The position numbers and the translations under genes are program-made. Below are positions 15,587-24,269 of a DNA stretch of 64,000 nucleotides, one piece after another. Below the pieces are notes generated by a model that worked only from the letters and a program-made list of their open reading frames with translations, searched no databases and was not told where the DNA came from. Positions within the stretch are counted from its first letter, which is position 1. Each line of letters begins with the position of its first letter. Origin of the DNA: Klebsiella pneumoniae (GTDB taxonomy: Bacteria > Pseudomonadota > Gammaproteobacteria > Eutrophobiales > Eutrophobiaceae). Location of the stretch: positions 1 to 64,000 of the forward strand of contig CAMDWI010000007.1 of the NCBI GenBank assembly GCA_945878555.1. The letters are read 5' to 3'.

Positions 15587-17611
15587 ATGTCAGATATAGA
15601 AGCTGGTTCCCCTCTCGATTTCCGTTCCCTGTCACTCGCTGATGCCGTACTCGATGCACTCAAGGATGTTGGATATGAATCCCCATCCCAGATCCAGGCC
15701 CAGACCATACCGCACGTACTGGCAGGCCGCGACATCGTCGCCCAGGCGCAGACCGGCACCGGAAAAACCGCTGCATTTGCACTGCCACTGTTATCGCGTA
15801 TCGACCTGAAAAATCCGAATCCACAGGTGCTGGTTCTGGCTCCGACCCGGGAGCTGGCCATCCAGGTATCCGAGGCGTTCCAACGTTATGCCTCGCGTAT
15901 GAAAGGATTTCATGTATTACCTATCTACGGTGGCCAGGACTACACCATCCAGCTGAAACAGTTAAAACGGGGTGCCCATGTGGTTGTGGGTACACCAGGC
16001 AGGGTGATGGATCATATGCGCCGGGGCACACTGAAACTGGATGCCCTGCGCTGTCTGGTACTGGATGAAGCCGATGAAATGTTACGTATGGGCTTTATCG
16101 ATGATGTTGAATGGATCCTGCAACAATCACCGTCTGGCCGCCAGATTGCATTGTTCTCGGCGACGATGCCCGACGCCATCCGTCGCATTGCCAAGCAGCA
16201 CCTGAAGTCACCCGAAGAGATCACCATCAAGGTCAGGACGACCACGGCCGAATCGATACACCAGCGTTACTGGCTGGTCAGCGGTCTGCACAAGCTTGAT
16301 GCACTGACCCGCATACTCGAAGCCGAGACATTCGACGGCATGATTGTATTTGTTCGTACCAAAACACTGACGGCTGAACTGGCTGAAAAACTGGCAGCCC
16401 GCGGTTATTCGGTTGCTGCACTGAGTGGGGATATCCCGCAGAAACAACGCGAGCGCACAATAGAACGTCTCAAATCCGGCCATCTCGATATCATCGTCGC
16501 TACCGACGTTGCCGCGCGTGGACTCGATGTAGACCGTATCAGTCACGTCATCAATTACGACATCCCGCATGACACCGAATCGTATGTACATCGTATCGGC
16601 CGCACCGGACGCTTTGGTCGCAAGGGCGAGGCCATCCTGTTTATCGCACCACGCGAAAGACACATGCTCGGCGCGATCGAACGGGCAACCCGGCAGAAGA
16701 TCGAACTTATGGAACTGCCCTCAACCGAGATGCTAAACAGCAAGCGGATTAACCAGTTCACCCAACGTATCACCGACACGCTCGCGACCGAACAACTCGA
16801 ATTCTTCCACCAGCTGATCGAGAAATACCAGCAGGAACACAATATACCCGCACTCGAAATTGCTGCCGCCCTCGCCAAACTGGTTCAGGGTGACACACCA
16901 TTGCTGCTAAAGACACCGGCAAAGACCCGCGAACACGAGGCCCCGTCAACCCGGCGCGAGCGCCCGACCGACAGCCGCCGTGAGCGCGCGCCACATGAGC
17001 AGAAATCCGGCGGTCGTGATGACCGTGAGCGCAGACCGGCCAGACAGGAAAGGCCGGCCAGCGCTGCACCCCGTCGAGAGGACGATACCCGCAAACGTCC
17101 ACCGACCCGTGACTTCGACAAGACAGCAAGTCCGGATCGCAAGGAACACTTTAAAAAACCGGAACGCCCGGCACCACGTGCAGATGAATCCTATAAAAAA
17201 CCCGCGTTTGTAGAAAGGGCTGAATCTCCCGCTGATACAACTGGCCCGGCCGTTCCCACACGACCAAAGCCGGGCATGGAGCGGTTCAGGCTCGACGTTG
17301 GCAACAAGCACGGGATCAAGCCCGGCAATATCGTCGGTGTGATTACCTCGGAGGCAGGTCTGACCAGTCGCAACATCGATCAGATTGCCATCTTTGAACA
17401 CTATACGACCGTCGATTTGCCCAAGGGTATGCCCAAGGACATTTACCGTGAACTAAAAAATGTGCAACTGGCCGGACAAAAACTGAACCTCCGTAAGGTA
17501 GAGGGTTTTGAACGCGCGCCGGACCACATCAAACCACCGGCAAAACTGACCACACTCGGACTGAAGGTCAGCCCGCGTAAACAGTTCAAGAAGAAGCGAC
17601 CGGAGAAGTAA
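15587..17611 (+). CDS. deaD: DEAD-box ATP-dependent RNA helicase (DeaD/CsdA)
   Basis: The 674-residue protein has a Q motif, Walker A AQTGTGKT (54-61), DEAD (160-163), SAT in LFSATMP, and motif VI HRIGRTGRFGR. After the helicase core there is a charged linker of over 100 residues rich in Arg, Glu, Asp and Pro. A C-terminal RNA-binding domain of the DbpA/CsdA type (FRLDVGNKHGIKPGNIVGVI) follows, then a basic tail ending KKKRPEK. DeaD unwinds structured RNA during ribosome assembly and mRNA decay, especially in the cold. AGGA lies seven bases before the ATG. Its divergent pairing with csp supports cold regulation. It converges on the pcp-like gene across a structured repeat. Confidence 0.93.
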   Translation: MSDIEAGSPLDFRSLSLADAVLDALKDVGYESPSQIQAQTIPHVLAGRDIVAQAQTGTGKTAAFALPLLSRIDLKNPNPQVLVLAPTRELAIQVSEAFQRYASRMKGFHVLPIYGGQDYTIQLKQLKRGAHVVVGTPGRVMDHMRRGTLKLDALRCLVLDEADEMLRMGFIDDVEWILQQSPSGRQIALFSATMPDAIRRIAKQHLKSPEEITIKVRTTTAESIHQRYWLVSGLHKLDALTRILEAETFDGMIVFVRTKTLTAELAEKLAARGYSVAALSGDIPQKQRERTIERLKSGHLDIIVATDVAARGLDVDRISHVINYDIPHDTESYVHRIGRTGRFGRKGEAILFIAPRERHMLGAIERATRQKIELMELPSTEMLNSKRINQFTQRITDTLATEQLEFFHQLIEKYQQEHNIPALEIAAALAKLVQGDTPLLLKTPAKTREHEAPSTRRERPTDSRRERAPHEQKSGGRDDRERRPARQERPASAAPRREDDTRKRPPTRDFDKTASPDRKEHFKKPERPAPRADESYKKPAFVERAESPADTTGPAVPTRPKPGMERFRLDVGNKHGIKPGNIVGVITSEAGLTSRNIDQIAIFEHYTTVDLPKGMPKDIYRELKNVQLAGQKLNLRKVEGFERAPDHIKPPAKLTTLGLKVSPRKQFKKKRPEK

Positions 17612-17680
17612 CAGTAGTAGTATTCGGCTTTTACCGCAGAGCGACTCCTGCAGACCGCTACTGTCTGGCGGGATAGGTGA

Positions 17681-17855
17681 CTAAATAACTGTTCCAAAAT
17701 CCACGACAGTTCAGATTGGGCACAGGAATATTACCCTTCCAGACACGCTGTGAATACATCCATGTACGCTCGAGCGCCGCATCCATGCGGCTAACGGTCT
17801 GTCACGGTAATATTCCTGTGCCCAATCTGAACTGGATTTCGGAACAGTTATTTAG
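17681..17855. repeat. Structured repeat, copy A, enclosed by a ~50-bp palindromic stem
   Basis: The left arm 17681-17735 and right arm 17806-17855 are inverted copies with one mismatch and one 5-base insertion. Between them lies a 70-bp core with nested palindromes GCCGCAT-GG-ATGCGGC (on the minus strand), CGCTCGAGCG and TACAT-GG-ATGTA. The core recurs at 40617-40813, where the enclosing stem has a different sequence. The right arm contains the stop codon of the pcp-like gene. The element lies between convergent genes and would fold as a very strong bidirectional terminator in RNA. Confidence 0.8.
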
Positions 17856-18361
17856 CGGTTGTTACGGACTATCTGTTGCACAGCCTGATGCAGGTATTGG
17901 CGCAGTGTGCGTAGATCATAACCAACGGGTACGTGAACAAAACCAGACTGTGCCCCCGTCTGATGACAATACTGCGCCATCAGATACATCGAATAATTAC
18001 ATACATACGTACCGGCGTTATAGGTGACTGTCGTCAGATCATTCTGCGGCAATTTGAGCGTGGTATAACATTCACTTGGGCCGTCCGTGATAATGGGAGC
18101 CGGCGCCTTGCCTGCTGACTTTTTCAGGTTCTTTGCCTTACGCTCTATACGTAACTTGCGTGCCCGCGGATGTTGCCCCAGACCAATGATCCTGTCAGGT
18201 CTGAGTCGAGCAAGGGTCTCGTTGAACATGGCCGCGTCAAACCTGACATCGAAAACCCGCTTCTTCAATGTCTGCGTTTCATCTATCCGTGCGAGCACCT
18301 GCTCTGTAATGTTCGAGCTGTAATCAGCGTAAGGTTTGAATCCATAAACAAGTATGCGCAT
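17852..18361 (-). CDS. Pyroglutamyl-peptidase I-like protein (peptidase family C15)
   Basis: This 169-residue protein matches the family over most of its length. It opens with ILVYGFKPY (TGFEPF in classic enzymes), has IIGLGQHP in the middle, the catalytic Cys in NAGTYVCNYSMY (Cys121) and the catalytic His in GFVHVP (His143). The likely third residue is Glu73. It would remove N-terminal pyroglutamate from peptides. It is shorter than the usual 200-215 residues and basic in the loop after 70, so the substrate may differ. Its start is 48 bp from the Zur box, so it may be zinc-regulated together with the divergent zinc genes. Its stop lies inside the palindromic arm of repeat copy A. Confidence 0.75.
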   Translation of the reverse strand: MRILVYGFKPYADYSSNITEQVLARIDETQTLKKRVFDVRFDAAMFNETLARLRPDRIIGLGQHPRARKLRIERKAKNLKKSAGKAPAPIITDGPSECYTTLKLPQNDLTTVTYNAGTYVCNYSMYLMAQYCHQTGAQSGFVHVPVGYDLRTLRQYLHQAVQQIVRNNR

Positions 18362-18408
18362 ATACCAGTCCTTTGCAACCCGGTTGCCAAACTGTAAATC
18401 AGGCCTAT

Positions 18409-18427
18409 AATGTTATTGTATAACATT
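18409..18427. promoter_or_regulatory. Zur box (zinc uptake regulator operator)
   Basis: The 19-bp site AATGTTATTGTATAACATT matches the E. coli-type Zur consensus (AATGTTATA-N-TATAACATT) at all but one fixed position. It lies 26 bp before the small CxxC protein gene and 48 bp from the divergent pcp-like gene. Confidence 0.85.
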
Positions 18428-18452
18428 ATTATTTAACGGACCCTCAGATTAC

Positions 18453-18740
18453 GTGAAGACAAGACGCACACTGCTGTCAGGCTGGCTACTGGTATGCCTG
18501 CTATTGGCCGGGCAGTTTTCGCTTCTGGTCCATGAGGCGGATCATACCAACCTTGCGGCCACCACGCCTTGCCTGGTCTGTCTCAACCATTCGAACTTCG
18601 AGGGTGCCGCACCGTCGCCGGTTCTCGTATTCAATATAGAAATGACGGCTGAGCCGGTCATTGAATTCGTCAGTGCCCCCATCACCAAACGTTACCCACT
18701 CTCCAGCTCCGAACCACGCGCACCTCCCTGCTACTCCTGA
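18453..18740 (+). CDS. Small exported CxxC protein, probable zinc-uptake accessory factor
   Basis: The 95-residue protein has an N-terminal signal or anchor (about 1-24). HEADH and PCLVC follow in a spacing seen in the small proteins annotated as zinc chaperones of zinc uptake systems or DUF2946-like. The two Cys and nearby His could hold Zn. It starts with GTG just after a Zur box and precedes the TonB receptor by 71 bp, so it is probably part of the same zinc-starvation unit. It has few residues to judge by, so the family is tentative. The functional theme is better supported by the operator and neighbour than by its own sequence. Confidence 0.65.
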   Translation: MKTRRTLLSGWLLVCLLLAGQFSLLVHEADHTNLAATTPCLVCLNHSNFEGAAPSPVLVFNIEMTAEPVIEFVSAPITKRYPLSSSEPRAPPCYS

Positions 18741-18811
18741 AGTTGTATCTGTAAACCGTTTATTCAATGCAGTGTGATGCTGCATCTGTACGTTTATTTC
18801 AGGAGATGAAT

Positions 18812-20896
18812 ATGTTTAATCGTTACTTCGTTATGGCGATGTCGATCGTCGCCCAGTTTGGGTTAGCCCACAGTCTGACTGCCCAGGGCTCAGACATAGA
18901 AGAGATCCGTATCACCGCAGACCCGCTCAGCAATGTGGATGACCACCTGATCCAGCCTGCACAAATTCTCGGCAAAAAGGATTTGAACAAACGCAGCATC
19001 CAGAACATCGGCGAGACCGTCTCGCATGAGCTCGGTGTCAGTTCCAGTGATTTTGGTGCCGGAGTCGGCAGACCGGTCATCCGTGGACTGGGCGGTGGTC
19101 GGGTCAAGGTACTTGAAAGTGGTATCAGCACGATGGATGCCTCCACCGTCAGTAACGACCATGCAACAACCTCCGAACCGGTGTTTGCAGAGCAGGTGGA
19201 AATCCTGCGCGGACCGGCCACATTACTGTATGGCAGTGGCGCCAGCGGTGGTCTGGTCAATGTGGTCACCAATCGTATACCGGTGCAGATGCCCGATGGG
19301 ATTGAGGCGGATGCCCTCCTGCAATACGAGTCAGTAAACAATGGCTGGACCGGGGCGGCCAGTATTAATGCCGGCGACAGTAATCTGGTATTACATCTGG
19401 ACGGAATGAAACGAAATACGGATGACTACTCTATTCCCGGTTTTGCCGAGACGGATCCGGCGGAAGGGGAACAACCCGGTACCGTTGAAAACTCTGCACT
19501 GGAGACCGGGAATGTTTCGGCCGGTTTGTCCTATATTGGCGACGCTGCCATGTTCGGTGTGGCCATCAGTGGACTGGACTCGACCTACGGAATACCTGGC
19601 CACCATCATCATGAAGAGGAATCGGCTGTGCCCGAAACTGGTGAAGAAGGTGGCGTTTCCATCGACCTCGAACAAGTCCGCTACGATTTTCTGGGCAGTA
19701 TTGAAAACCCTCTGTCCGGTCTCAGCGAGATCAAGACGCGCTGGGGATATAACAATTACGAACATGCCGAAATCGAGCCGACCGGTGATATCGGCACCAG
19801 TATCATGAATAAAGAACTGGAAGGCCGCGTTGAATTCATCCATGAACCTCTCGGGGCCAATAACTGGAATGGTGTGGCCGGTGTACATATGAACCAGCGT
19901 GACTTTGAAGCGATAGGTGAAGAGGCCTTTGTACCGGCATCAGAACAGGATGCACTGGCCTTGTTCCTTGTGGAGAAAGCCGACTTTGGGCAATGGCATG
20001 TGGATCTGGGTGCGCGGTATGAAAACCAGCAAACTGATAATATCAACGGCGACAGTGTAGAACATAATCTCGTCAGCCTCAGCGGCGGTCTGAACTATGA
20101 CTATTCGGAAGGCTATCAGATAGGTGCCTCCATAGGCCGCAGTCAGCGTGGCGCCTCCATCGAAGAGTTGTTTGCCTTTGGCCCCCATGCAGCAACCAAC
20201 TCATTCGAAGTGGGCAGCATTGACCTGGTCGACGAAACCTCAACCAATCTCGATCTACACTGGCAACACGAAGGCGATAGCCAGACATTCATGGTCAACC
20301 TGTTCTATAACCGCATTAACGATTATGTCTACCAACTGGAACAAGACCTGAACGGCGACGGTTTTGCCGACCGTGTCGAGGCAGACTTCAGTGGTGACCC
20401 TGCTGAAATCCTCGACCCGGCCAATGACGAGGAACCGTTATTGTTGTTCCATACCCAGGACGACGCCCGGTTTCTTGGTTTTGAACTGGAGACGGTCTTT
20501 CGCCTGATCGACACCGATCGGGATTCAGTGGATCTGCGCCTGTGGACCGACTATGTCGACGCTGAACTGACAGATGGTTCCAACCTGCCCCGCATCAGCC
20601 CCTGGCGCCTGGGCTCCAGTGTTGATTATGAATCCGGCCCCTGGGTATTCAATCTCGACTACACACTGACCGGCAAGCAGGACAACACGGCCACGCTTGA
20701 AGACCCCACCTCTGGTTACCACATGTTAAATGCGTATGCGGCCTACACCTTTGATACCGTCACATCGGGACTGACATTATTCGTCCGTGCCACCAACCTG
20801 CTGGACGAAGAGGCGCGCCGACATACCTCCTTCGTGAAGCATGTGGCACCGCTCGCAGGTCGATCGGGTCTGCTCGGGCTACGCGTTACATTCTAG
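18812..20896 (+). CDS. TonB-dependent outer-membrane receptor, ZnuD-like (zinc uptake)
   Basis: From ATG 18812 (AGGAG six bases before) the protein is 694 residues, with a signal peptide of about 25. A TonB-box-like EEIRIT region and a plug domain follow (RPVIRGLGGGRVKVLESG, ILRGPATLLYGSGASGG), then a 22-strand barrel ending in F. A loop near residues 264-267 holds HHHH followed by EEE, like the metal-capturing loop of ZnuD. Upstream lie a Zur box and a small CxxC protein, so zinc is the most likely substrate. A strong terminator follows, closing the unit. Heme or other metals cannot be excluded from sequence alone. Confidence 0.85.
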   Translation: MFNRYFVMAMSIVAQFGLAHSLTAQGSDIEEIRITADPLSNVDDHLIQPAQILGKKDLNKRSIQNIGETVSHELGVSSSDFGAGVGRPVIRGLGGGRVKVLESGISTMDASTVSNDHATTSEPVFAEQVEILRGPATLLYGSGASGGLVNVVTNRIPVQMPDGIEADALLQYESVNNGWTGAASINAGDSNLVLHLDGMKRNTDDYSIPGFAETDPAEGEQPGTVENSALETGNVSAGLSYIGDAAMFGVAISGLDSTYGIPGHHHHEEESAVPETGEEGGVSIDLEQVRYDFLGSIENPLSGLSEIKTRWGYNNYEHAEIEPTGDIGTSIMNKELEGRVEFIHEPLGANNWNGVAGVHMNQRDFEAIGEEAFVPASEQDALALFLVEKADFGQWHVDLGARYENQQTDNINGDSVEHNLVSLSGGLNYDYSEGYQIGASIGRSQRGASIEELFAFGPHAATNSFEVGSIDLVDETSTNLDLHWQHEGDSQTFMVNLFYNRINDYVYQLEQDLNGDGFADRVEADFSGDPAEILDPANDEEPLLLFHTQDDARFLGFELETVFRLIDTDRDSVDLRLWTDYVDAELTDGSNLPRISPWRLGSSVDYESGPWVFNLDYTLTGKQDNTATLEDPTSGYHMLNAYAAYTFDTVTSGLTLFVRATNLLDEEARRHTSFVKHVAPLAGRSGLLGLRVTF

Positions 20897-20911
20897 CCTT
20901 GCCCCCCTCGC

Positions 20912-20947
20912 AAGCCGATGCGGTGCAATTCCACATCGGCTTTTTTT
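20912..20947 (+). terminator. Intrinsic terminator after the TonB receptor
   Basis: AAGCCGATG and CATCGGCTT form a 9-bp stem followed by a run of T, starting about 15 bp after the stop codon. Confidence 0.9.
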
Positions 20948-20971
20948 ATATACGCGATATAATCCTGTCCC

Positions 20972-21238
20972 ATGTCAGACCCTCCCGCCAATATCGAATA
21001 TCAGCAGTACCTGGACGCCCGGGGGCTCAACTGCCCCCTGCCTGTCCTAAAGGCCAAGTTTGCGCTGGTAAAGATGCTGCCGGGTGAGGTGTTGTATGTC
21101 GAGGCAACCGACCCACATGCGAGCATAGACTTTCATGCCTATTGCGCACGCAGCGGGCATGAGATCGTCAACACCGGTATCAATGGTGAAGTCATTCACT
21201 TTTACATCCGCCGTGCTGTAAAACCGACGGTTGTGTAG
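20972..21238 (+). CDS. tusA: TusA-family sulfurtransferase
   Basis: The 88-residue protein has the TusA/SirA core motif LDARGLNCPLPVLKAK, with the sulfur-accepting Cys21, and the conserved DPHASIDFHAYCARSGHE segment. TusA relays persulfide sulfur for tRNA thiolation and, in sulfur oxidisers, for dissimilatory sulfur metabolism. It stands alone here between the TonB-receptor terminator and a response regulator, so the context does not decide which. The length is normal for the family (about 80 residues) with a short N-terminal extension. Confidence 0.9.
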   Translation: MSDPPANIEYQQYLDARGLNCPLPVLKAKFALVKMLPGEVLYVEATDPHASIDFHAYCARSGHEIVNTGINGEVIHFYIRRAVKPTVV

Positions 21239-21328
21239 ATATACCCCAAAAAGAGGATGTTTACAGCATGAATTGCCGTGTATATATGATCAGGGTAAAT
21301 TTTTGTTATCTGCAAAACCGGAGACCGT

Positions 21329-22348
21329 ATGTCTGCAAAAAATATACTGATTGTTGATGACAGTGCCACCACGGGTAATCTGATCCGTCTGCATCTGGAG
21401 AATCTCGGTTATCGGGTGACAGCACTAACGAACAGTGCAGAAGAGGCCCTGCAAGCAATTGAGCAGGAACTGCCGGATCTGGTTTTGATGGACATCAACC
21501 TGGGTGAAGGCATCAACGGTATCGAAGCGGCGGATATCATCATGAACCGGCACCACGTCCCGGTTATCTACGTCACCGCCTATTCGGATGAAAAGACGCT
21601 GGCGGCGGTCAAACAATCGATGCCGTACGGGTATATCAATAAACCAATCCGACCGAAAGACCTGAAGGTCAATATCGAAATCGCACTTGCACGTACCTCC
21701 ACCAACGGCCAGCCCGGCATCAAGGACACGGATTTATCGGTCAACGAACCGGCCAGCAACCGACTTGATTATTCGATGTTATCGGAGGCACTTGATCATC
21801 TGGTCTCTGGCGTCATTATGATCAACGATCAATTACAGGTGTATTACCGTAATCGCTCTGCCGACATTATCCTCGAGAATAATCCGGCGCTGTCTATTGG
21901 GGGCAGTGTGCTCGACTGTGCCAGTCCGCGTATGAAACGGGACATCACCCGTTCAGTACGCGATAAAACCAGCACCGTATTTACACTGAATGACCAGGCC
22001 AACACGCTGCATTTTCTGCTGTTCCCGCTGTCCGCGAGAGTGGATGAGCGGGACAAGCCGGTACAGGGCTCCGTTCTGTTCCTGTTTGACAGTGTGAACG
22101 ACGCCCAACGAATCGAGGACCTGGTACGCACAATGTACAAACTGTCACCGACCGAGGCCAGGATCGCCTCGCGTCTGGTGTTTAATCCCTATCTGGCAGA
22201 TGTGTCAGCCACCCTCGGAATCACCTACCAGACCGCGAGGACACATCTGAAACGGATTTATCAGAAGACCGAGACTAAACGCCTGCCCGCGCTGATCCAG
22301 AAGATCGTCACCGGACCGGCAGGGTTGTTGATCCACGCAACCGACTAG
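21329..22348 (+). CDS. Response regulator: REC, PAS-like and LuxR-type HTH
   Basis: The 339-residue protein has a receiver domain (1-120) with the acidic pair DD at 10-11, phospho-acceptor Asp55 in VLMDINLG, and Lys in YINKPIRP. A PAS-like middle domain (about 145-255; VSGVIMINDQLQVYYRN) and a C-terminal LuxR/GerE helix-turn-helix (about 265-330; LSPTEARIASRLV) follow. It is a cytoplasmic two-component transcription factor with an additional ligand- or redox-sensing module. No histidine kinase lies nearby. GGAG lies five bases before the ATG. A short hairpin (CCGACT/AGTCGG) spans the stop codon, between this gene and the convergent osmC gene. Confidence 0.85.
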   Translation: MSAKNILIVDDSATTGNLIRLHLENLGYRVTALTNSAEEALQAIEQELPDLVLMDINLGEGINGIEAADIIMNRHHVPVIYVTAYSDEKTLAAVKQSMPYGYINKPIRPKDLKVNIEIALARTSTNGQPGIKDTDLSVNEPASNRLDYSMLSEALDHLVSGVIMINDQLQVYYRNRSADIILENNPALSIGGSVLDCASPRMKRDITRSVRDKTSTVFTLNDQANTLHFLLFPLSARVDERDKPVQGSVLFLFDSVNDAQRIEDLVRTMYKLSPTEARIASRLVFNPYLADVSATLGITYQTARTHLKRIYQKTETKRLPALIQKIVTGPAGLLIHATD

Positions 22349-22366
22349 GGAGTCGGCCGCGCCAAC

Positions 22367-22786
22367 TCAGGTAGTGGGATTGATAACGTGTGTATGCGTG
22401 ATATTTGCGGTCTTGCCCAGCATGATCGAGGCCGAGCAATATTTCTCCGCCGACAGATTGATTGCACGCTCGACCTGCTTGTCCTGCAGGTTATTGCCGG
22501 TCACGATAAAATGCAGATGTATTTCCGTAAACACCTTCGGGTCGGTCTCCGCCCGTTTGGCTGAAATCTCCAGCTTACAGTCCTGAATCTCCTGACGCGC
22601 CTTCTGCAGTATGTGGACCACGTCAAAACTGCTGCACGCGCCCATCGCCAGCAACAGGTTCTCCATCGGCCGTGGCCCAAGATTCCTGCCACCACTCTCT
22701 GGCGGCCCGTCCATCAACACTCGATGACCGCTCGCGGTTTCACCTACAAAGGCGGCACCACCAATCCAGTTTACTTTGGCTTCCAT
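22367..22786 (-). CDS. yhfA: OsmC-family protein, YhfA-like
   Basis: The 139-residue protein has the OsmC fold, with the two conserved cysteines in GACSSFDVV and EKYCSAS that reduce organic hydroperoxides in this family. YhfA-type members are divergent from crp in E. coli, and the same arrangement is found here, which supports the symbol. It is predicted cytoplasmic. Substrate is unproven for the YhfA branch. Confidence 0.85.
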   Translation of the reverse strand: MEAKVNWIGGAAFVGETASGHRVLMDGPPESGGRNLGPRPMENLLLAMGACSSFDVVHILQKARQEIQDCKLEISAKRAETDPKVFTEIHLHFIVTGNNLQDKQVERAINLSAEKYCSASIMLGKTANITHTHVINPTT

Positions 22787-22894
22787 CTCGAAACTCCAAA
22801 TGGTTGATTTTGCGTGAAAAGAGATACATAGTACCCGATCATAACCTTAATAATAAACAATCCTGGGTATTAAACTACCGAACAGGGGGGAAAG

Positions 22895-23530
22895 ATGGTC
22901 AATCCGTCACTGAAACTACAAGATAACTTGACCCAGCGCTTTCTGGAGCACTGTCACCGGAAATCCTATCCATCCAAACAACTGATTATTCGCGAGGGCG
23001 ATCCGTCTACCGACCTCTACTATATTATCAGCGGTTCCGTCACCGTGCAGGTTGAGGACAAAAAAGGCCGCGAGATCGTGCTGGCCTACTTGAACCCCGG
23101 TGATTTCTTCGGTGAACTCGGCCTGTTTGATGACTCGCTGAAACGCAGCGCATTCGTTCGGGCCAAGGAAAAGTGTGAAATCGCCCAGATCAGTTACGAG
23201 AGGATGAAAAGCTTGCACGAGATCTTCCCCGACTTGTTATTTGCCATTGCCTCACAACTGGCGATCCGCTTGCGCAAGACCAGCCGCAAGGTCAGCGATC
23301 TGGCCCTGACCGATGTGAAGGGACGCGTTGCGAGAACACTACTCGACCTGTGCAAGGAACCGGCAGCGATGACACACCCGGACGGCATGCTGGTCCGTAT
23401 TACCCGCCAGGAGCTTGGCCGTATCGTAGGCTGCTCACGCGAGATGGTCGGCAGGGTGTTAAAAGACCTCGAAGAGGATCACCTGATCAGTGTGGCCGGC
23501 AAATCGATTGTGGTGTTCGGCACCCGTTAA
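22895..23530 (+). CDS. crp: cAMP receptor protein (CRP/Vfr) transcription regulator
   Basis: The 211-residue protein has a cyclic-nucleotide-binding domain with FGELGLFDDSLKRSAF, which contains the Arg-Ser pair that contacts cAMP phosphate. The HTH RQELGRIVGCSREMVGRVL is almost the same as that of E. coli CRP. It activates and represses catabolic and virulence-type genes as a dimer. The divergent yhfA-like gene is conserved context. A GGGG run lies just before the ATG. No adenylate cyclase is in the window. Confidence 0.92.
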   Translation: MVNPSLKLQDNLTQRFLEHCHRKSYPSKQLIIREGDPSTDLYYIISGSVTVQVEDKKGREIVLAYLNPGDFFGELGLFDDSLKRSAFVRAKEKCEIAQISYERMKSLHEIFPDLLFAIASQLAIRLRKTSRKVSDLALTDVKGRVARTLLDLCKEPAAMTHPDGMLVRITRQELGRIVGCSREMVGRVLKDLEEDHLISVAGKSIVVFGTR

Positions 23531-23690
23531 TGGGCTTTTATAAAGGCCTGTCATCCCGAGCGCAGCCGAGGGATCTCAAGATTCCCCGCATCCATACTTG
23601 ACAACCCGGGCCTTAGTAACCAGAATTCGCCTTTCCCGGGCCCTGCCCGGTCCGGAATATGCGGTTTTCTGACGTATTTATCCCAATATC

Positions 23691-23767
23691 GGCTATGTAG
23701 CTCAGACGGTTAGAGCACAGCACTCATAACGCTGGGGTCGGTGGTTCGATTCCACCCATAGCCACCA
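23691..23767 (+). tRNA. tRNA-Met(CAU), elongator type
   Basis: The 77-base gene folds as a cloverleaf, with acceptor stem GGCTATG/CATAGCC, anticodon CAT at 23725-23727 and an encoded CCA. The paired 1-72 position and similarity to E. coli metT indicate elongator rather than initiator. A CAT anticodon could also mean tRNA-Ile2 with lysidine. The 3' half is duplicated at 24822-24859, which marks this gene as an integration site. Confidence 0.93.
23723..23760 (+). repeat. Direct repeat, left attachment site inside tRNA-Met
   Basis: This 38-bp sequence covers the anticodon loop to the T-arm and acceptor of the tRNA. It is identical to 24822-24859. The pair brackets a 1.1-kb segment carrying higBA and no integrase, as expected for att sites of a small island. 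Confidence 0.85.
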
Positions 23768-23856
23768 ATTTATTTACAAAACTCTACTCTGACCCCAAAA
23801 ATTTTCCACAAACGCCGGGGAGAGAGGAGTGGTACATGGGCGTCCACATCCGGTTA

Positions 23857-24267
23857 TCAGATAAATACCGCCGGCGAAACGCCAAAGCGCTTGGCGAGGT
23901 GCTTGATCTGTCCCGTATTGAGTTCTCGTTTGCCCGCCAACACCTCGGACACAACACCCTGGCTGCCGACCTCCGGCAGGTCTGCCTGCCGCAAGCCGTG
24001 CTCTTGCATGAGAAACTTCAACACCGCCACTGGCTTGGCTGCGGGAATCGGTATGTGCTCGTCTTCGTATTTTTCCACGAAGACGCTCATGGCATCGGCG
24101 AGTTCCGCCAGCGGATGTTTCTCGTCTTCCCCAATCTGGTCGAGGATCGCATCCAGCATGTCGACCGCGCGCTCATACTCCTTTTTGGTGCGCAGGGTAC
24201 CGAGCGGCGCCATCGTCCGCAGCCGGCGGTAGTCTCTAACGACCTGTTCAAATTTGTTTGTCTGCAT
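23857..24267 (-). CDS. higA: HigA-type antitoxin (HTH, XRE family)
   Basis: From ATG 24267 the protein has 136 residues. An acidic helical N-terminal half is followed by a helix-turn-helix (AVLKFLMQEHGLRQADLPEVG, KRELNTGQIKHLAKRFGVSP) typical of HigA proteins that neutralise HigB and repress their own promoter. AAGGAG lies five bases before this ATG. An in-frame start five codons upstream lies before the toxin stop and is less likely. It follows the toxin gene at the usual reversed order (toxin first). A 19-bp palindrome in front of the toxin is the likely operator. Confidence 0.85.
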   Translation of the reverse strand: MQTNKFEQVVRDYRRLRTMAPLGTLRTKKEYERAVDMLDAILDQIGEDEKHPLAELADAMSVFVEKYEDEHIPIPAAKPVAVLKFLMQEHGLRQADLPEVGSQGVVSEVLAGKRELNTGQIKHLAKRFGVSPAVFI

Positions 24268-24269
24268 GA

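Noticed and set aside
22341-22356. Hairpin CCGACT/AGTCGG at the end of the response regulator gene
   Set aside because: The 6-bp stem has no T-tract on either strand, so an intrinsic terminator is not supported.
23547-23585. GTCATCCCGAGCGCAGCCGAGGGATCTC segment after crp, repeat-like
   Set aside because: It resembles a repeat class found in many genomes, but only one copy is in this window and the stem is poor, so it was not listed as a feature.
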